From: an uncultured Hyphomonas sp.
GTDB taxonomy: Bacteria; Pseudomonadota; Alphaproteobacteria; Caulobacterales; Hyphomonadaceae
Direction: 5' to 3'
Length of the DNA: 64,000 bases
Assembly (NCBI RefSeq): GCF_963678875.1
Contig: NZ_OY787457.1
Coordinates: 806,001-870,000 of the forward strand
Shown here: positions 60,909 to 64,000 of the stretch, one piece after another
Layout: every line of letters starts with the position of its first letter
How positions within the stretch are numbered: the first letter of the stretch is position 1
The notes under the pieces: model-generated
Told to the model about the DNA's origin: nothing
Databases searched by the model: none
The model's input: only the letters and a program-made list of their open reading frames with translations
Program-made: the position numbers and the translations under genes

Positions 60909-61907
60909 TTACTGGTAGACCCCACCAATGCACTTGCCCACATCGGCAAGCGCGTGCTCTCCGATACAGAAAGGTACTTCGTACTGCTGGTTCGCAGCGG
61001 CAACGCACTGCTGCAGGTTCAGGTTGGCCATGTTCATGCAGCCGCGGGTTTCGCGTTCAGACATGGCGCTGGACATCTGGGCCGGGCTGGCGGCTTCAGA
61101 GCCCATGACACGGAAAGCGGCGAGGGTGGCGATCTGGTCGGCGATCGGTTCCTTGCCATATTTCACGCGCTTGCGATTGAGGTTGAGGCCGGAGGTCACC
61201 GCAGCCGGGAAGCGCACGGCGCTGGCCGCGCTGGAAACATTGTCCCACAGCGAAGGTGCACCGGCGACGCCGGCCTGCACCAGCACACCGTCGATTTCGG
61301 AGGCGCTGAAGGCGTTGACCAGCGGCTGGCTGGCCGGGATGCCGGCCTTCTGGATCTTGTCGAGCGTGGTCGCCTTGGCACGCGAATTTCCGATCTTGGC
61401 CTTGGCCCAGCCGGATGCCTGCAGCGAGTAGGCCTGTTCCTTCACGAAGGCGGCGGCGCTGGTCAGGCGGCGGCTGTCGGCCTCGGTTGCGGCGAGTGCA
61501 GCGCTGACGGCCGTGTCCCCGCCATTCAGCGTCCGCGCATAGCGCACGTCATTGGCAAGGCCGGTCATCATGGCGTCGCGGCCATAGAAGTCTGCAATGT
61601 CACGCACGGCAGCGCGATACTCAGGGTCCTGAGAAGCGATGAGTGCGGAATAGGAGATCCAGCCTTGTGAAAGCTGGTCAGGATTGTGCCCGCCAAGCGA
61701 GTTAAGGGCGTGATCGATATCGCCGGCAGAGCCGAGCGGTTTCGTTTTCACATCCGTCACTTCGGATTGGTAGGTGGCGTAGACGGCGGCGGAATCAGAG
61801 ATCGCGTCACCGGATTTGTTCTCTTCGGGCTGGACTACCTGTGCGGAGGCTCCAAGAGCCATCCCCATAGCGATAACAATGGCCCCGATCGTTCTGATGG
61901 AATACAT
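60909..61907 (-). CDS. Secreted protein of unknown function
   Basis: A 332-residue exported protein: a signal peptide of about 22 residues (ending ASA) and a long Ala-rich helical region. Five Cys residues in the last 60 residues (in ETRGCMN, QQCVAA, VPFCIG and KCIGG) suggest disulfides. No family was recognised. It has its own terminator and is divergent from the histidine kinase. Confidence 0.75.
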   Translation of the reverse strand: MYSIRTIGAIVIAMGMALGASAQVVQPEENKSGDAISDSAAVYATYQSEVTDVKTKPLGSAGDIDHALNSLGGHNPDQLSQGWISYSALIASQDPEYRAAVRDIADFYGRDAMMTGLANDVRYARTLNGGDTAVSAALAATEADSRRLTSAAAFVKEQAYSLQASGWAKAKIGNSRAKATTLDKIQKAGIPASQPLVNAFSASEIDGVLVQAGVAGAPSLWDNVSSAASAVRFPAAVTSGLNLNRKRVKYGKEPIADQIATLAAFRVMGSEAASPAQMSSAMSERETRGCMNMANLNLQQCVAAANQQYEVPFCIGEHALADVGKCIGGVYQ

Positions 61908-62057
61908 GTTCGCTCACTCCCTCACGCGACACACGATACTGTCTGCCTGAAGTTCCCCAAGGGGGGAACAGCAGCTTGCCCGCTTCTTGCATTACAAATA
62001 CAGCAAGAAACCGCCGACACCGTCACAATGCCTAATGAATCTCACCGGGGTATTAAT

Positions 62058-63683
62058 ATGTTGCCCCAAAAGCAGCGTCAGAGATTACGAATTATCCACC
62101 TTGGCTGGCTGGCCATGGTGGTTGCGGTTGCCTGCTCCATTCTCGTGTCACGCGAAAGAGAAGCATTGTCGTTCGCCTGGCTGGGATTGGCGGCCCTGCC
62201 AGGTCTGGCGGGGTATCTGCTGCTTGGGCCGGACCGGCTGCTGAACCAGTTTGCCCCGTCTTTTCTGGTGATTACGTGGACCGTGTTCGCAGCATTCGCG
62301 CTGGCATTGAGCGGTGCAGCCATGTCTCCGCTGGCGGTTCTGTTCGTCATCGCGCCGCTCGTGGCGCTTAACCTCGATAACTCCAATATGGCGGCGGAAG
62401 CGTCGATCTTCGGGGCAGGGGCCTATTTCGTGGCAATCCTGTTGTCCGAAATCGGGATTCTGCCGATGGGAGAGGCCGTTCCGGGCTTCTCAAACGTCGC
62501 CCGTTTGCTGGCTTTTGCAGCGCTGGTCACCTGTGCCTTGCTGGTCTGGTACCTGGCGCGCGGGCGCGAACAAAGCGCCGCAGATACTGACCTGTTCCCG
62601 CTGGCCGAAGTCTCGCATCCGGCGAAAGCCACCATTCCGGTGCCGGCCGATTCCGGGGTCCTCCTTCTGGACGTGACGCCTGACGGCATGATCCGCGGCG
62701 CAGATGGCGACCGTCTTGGCCTGCCGGCCATAGGCGCGGGCACCCTGTTGCGCGATGTTCTGGATGCCTCGACACCGCCAGCCAGATTGCTGGGCGTCAC
62801 GGCGATGGCAGGAGAGGCGGCTCTCGCCAACGGCCGCAGGATTGCGTTTTGCGCGACGCCTTATGATGGCGGCACGCATCTGGCGCTGATCGACCGGCAG
62901 AAACAGGATCCGGCGCAGGAAGCCAAAGTTCCTTCGGTGGATGCCGAAGCCCGGGCGCGCGATGCCGTTCGCCAGCGTACGGCCTTTTTCGCTTCGCTGG
63001 GCCATGACCTGAAGACGCCGCTGAACGCGATCATCGGTTACGCCGACATGATGCGCCATGGCGTGCGCGGCCCGCTGCCGGAAGCCTATCAGGACTATCC
63101 GGCCATCATTCATGACAGCGGGCAGGAATTGCTCCTCATGGTCGAGGACATGCTGGACCTCGCCCGCGCCGACGCAGACCGCTATCGCCTTGAGCCGGAG
63201 CCGGTGGACCTGTCGGCCTCCGCGAATTCGGTCATCCGCCAGCTGGAGAACCAGGCGGAGCGCGCAGGCGTGAAGCTTCGCCTGAAGGCAGACGAAGAAG
63301 TCTGGGCGCAGGCCGATGCGCGCGCCGTGCGCCAGATCTGGCAGAACCTCGTTTCGAACGCGATCAAATACTCGGACAGCGGCAGCGCTGTCGTGCTGGA
63401 CGCAGAGACCAGCGGCAATGCCGTCATCTTGTCCGTCGCCGACAAGGGCGCCGGCATGAGCGAGGACGACGTCCGTCTCGCGCTGGAACCGTTTGCGCAG
63501 GGCGGCAATGCCCGCGGCGTGAAGGGCACGGGGCTGGGCCTCGCTGTGGTGAAACGTTTCGCGGAGCTGCACGGCGGGCAGATCGACATCCGCTCGACGC
63601 TCGGCAAGGGCACCCGCGTGTCCGTTACCCTGCCGCGCGCGCATGATGCCGACATCGAACCCATGGACGATGCCGCGCAATAA
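62058..63683 (+). CDS. Membrane sensor histidine kinase
   Basis: A 541-residue kinase. The first 170 residues contain about six helices without a recognised sensor domain. The dimerisation domain has the phospho-acceptor His316 in GHDLKTPLNAIIGYA; the ATP-binding domain has NLVSNAIKYSDSG (N box), DKGAGMSEDD (G1), and GTGLGLAVVKRF (G2). Start at 62058 has GGGGT upstream; the earlier ATG (62028) lacks a ribosome binding site. No response regulator is adjacent. Confidence 0.9.
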   Translation: MLPQKQRQRLRIIHLGWLAMVVAVACSILVSREREALSFAWLGLAALPGLAGYLLLGPDRLLNQFAPSFLVITWTVFAAFALALSGAAMSPLAVLFVIAPLVALNLDNSNMAAEASIFGAGAYFVAILLSEIGILPMGEAVPGFSNVARLLAFAALVTCALLVWYLARGREQSAADTDLFPLAEVSHPAKATIPVPADSGVLLLDVTPDGMIRGADGDRLGLPAIGAGTLLRDVLDASTPPARLLGVTAMAGEAALANGRRIAFCATPYDGGTHLALIDRQKQDPAQEAKVPSVDAEARARDAVRQRTAFFASLGHDLKTPLNAIIGYADMMRHGVRGPLPEAYQDYPAIIHDSGQELLLMVEDMLDLARADADRYRLEPEPVDLSASANSVIRQLENQAERAGVKLRLKADEEVWAQADARAVRQIWQNLVSNAIKYSDSGSAVVLDAETSGNAVILSVADKGAGMSEDDVRLALEPFAQGGNARGVKGTGLGLAVVKRFAELHGGQIDIRSTLGKGTRVSVTLPRAHDADIEPMDDAAQ

Positions 63684-63698
63684 TGCTCGCGTCAGGAA

Positions 63699-63899
63699 TT
63701 AGACGTCTTCGTCTTCCGGCAGGTTATCCCGCACCAGCAGGAACAGGCCCCCGAACGTGGCCGCGCCGATTGCGAACAGGACAATGGATGTGACGAGGAA
63801 CAGCACGTCGCCTTCATGGTTTGCGTGCTGGATGAGCCCGGTCAGGCCACCTGCAAAGGCGATGGCAGGTGCGAGCAGGATCAGGTCGCTGCTTTTCAT
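63699..63899 (-). CDS. Small two-helix membrane protein
   Basis: A 66-residue protein with two helices (about 6-24 and 32-54) and an acidic C terminus. AAGGGG precedes the ATG. No family recognised. Confidence 0.65.
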   Translation of the reverse strand: MKSSDLILLAPAIAFAGGLTGLIQHANHEGDVLFLVTSIVLFAIGAATFGGLFLLVRDNLPEDEDV

Positions 63900-63925
63900 G
63901 CTCTGGCCCCTTCCGTCGGTCGTTA

Positions 63926-63943
63926 CCAGTGCGTTAACACTGG
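63926..63943. promoter_or_regulatory. Palindrome between divergent genes
   Basis: CCAGTG-CGTTAA-CACTGG has perfect 6-bp arms. It lies between the divergent starts at 63899 and 63987, where an operator would be expected; no regulator is identified. Confidence 0.4.
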
Positions 63944-63986
63944 GTTGGAAACTGCAAGCATCGTGCCGTTTCGAAGGAGCTTCGCC

Positions 63987-64000
63987 ATGATGGACCGTCT
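63987..64000 (+). CDS. Start of a gene cut by the right edge
   Basis: An ATG (MMDRL) with GAAGGAGC 6 nt upstream suggests a gene that continues beyond the window. Too little is visible to say more. Confidence 0.4.

Noticed and set aside
1..64000. CRISPR arrays, prophage, integrase or transposase genes
   Set aside because: No regularly spaced repeats and no recombinase or phage structural gene were found. The islet at 7.6-9.6 kb has no visible mobilisation gene.

Overview
The window is a high-GC, gene-dense piece of an alphaproteobacterial chromosome. The gene blocks panB / YfgM-like / bamB / der and alr / mlaE / mlaF / radA / cvpA / purF, a MucR regulator, a DUF2336 protein, a PAS_5 protein and clusters of GANTC sites all point to the Caulobacterales/Hyphomonadales side of the class, most likely a Hyphomonadaceae-like marine bacterium. 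This placement is inferred from gene content only; no rRNA or tRNA gene is visible. Most genes are housekeeping and many start in ATGA or GTGA overlaps with the gene before. Layout: 1-2.7 kb, end of clpS and clpA (N-degron proteolysis); 2.8-7.3 kb, serine hydrolase, small lipoprotein, MscS channel, rluE and kdsA; 7.3-9.75 kb, an accessory segment; 9.76-13.7 kb, RcnB-like protein, arfB, a MarR/nitroreductase operon with a clear operator, and arsM; 13.8-19.8 kb, der, bamB, YfgM-like, panB, NnrU and small genes; 20-28.2 kb, a GGDEF/EAL protein, lipid/redox enzymes, an ABC-F ATPase and a glycine-oxidase-like flavoenzyme; 28.4-32.2 kb, an iron(III) ABC importer behind a Fur-like box; 32.2-34.9 kb, an envelope M48 protease, a DsbA-like thiol oxidoreductase and ApaG; 35-39.4 kb, metZ, dcd, flavodoxin, and a GST/YafY-type regulator pair with a palindromic operator; 39.4-46.6 kb, a long minus-strand run from alr to a GNAT enzyme; 46.7-50 kb, an MFS transporter, a membrane protein and a DUF2336 protein; 50.1-58.1 kb, a ten-gene Mrp-type cation/proton antiporter operon; 58.2-60.4 kb, MucR, PAS, DnaA-domain-IV-like and DUF6456 regulatory genes; 60.4-64 kb, sufE, a secreted protein, a membrane histidine kinase and small genes. 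The most unusual parts are two. First, an AT-rich islet at about 7.6-9.6 kb carries one gene with a HEPN-type RxxxxH motif. It is flanked by related direct repeats and by two copies of a 25-bp sequence that contains a perfect anti-16S Shine-Dalgarno element, each copy heading a tiny ORF. Second, the Mrp operon has the gene order of the Mbh/Mrp module (E-F-G-DUF4040-B-C-D) but continues with two further D-like proton-channel subunits and one unknown membrane protein, and has His-rich loops in its B and C subunits.
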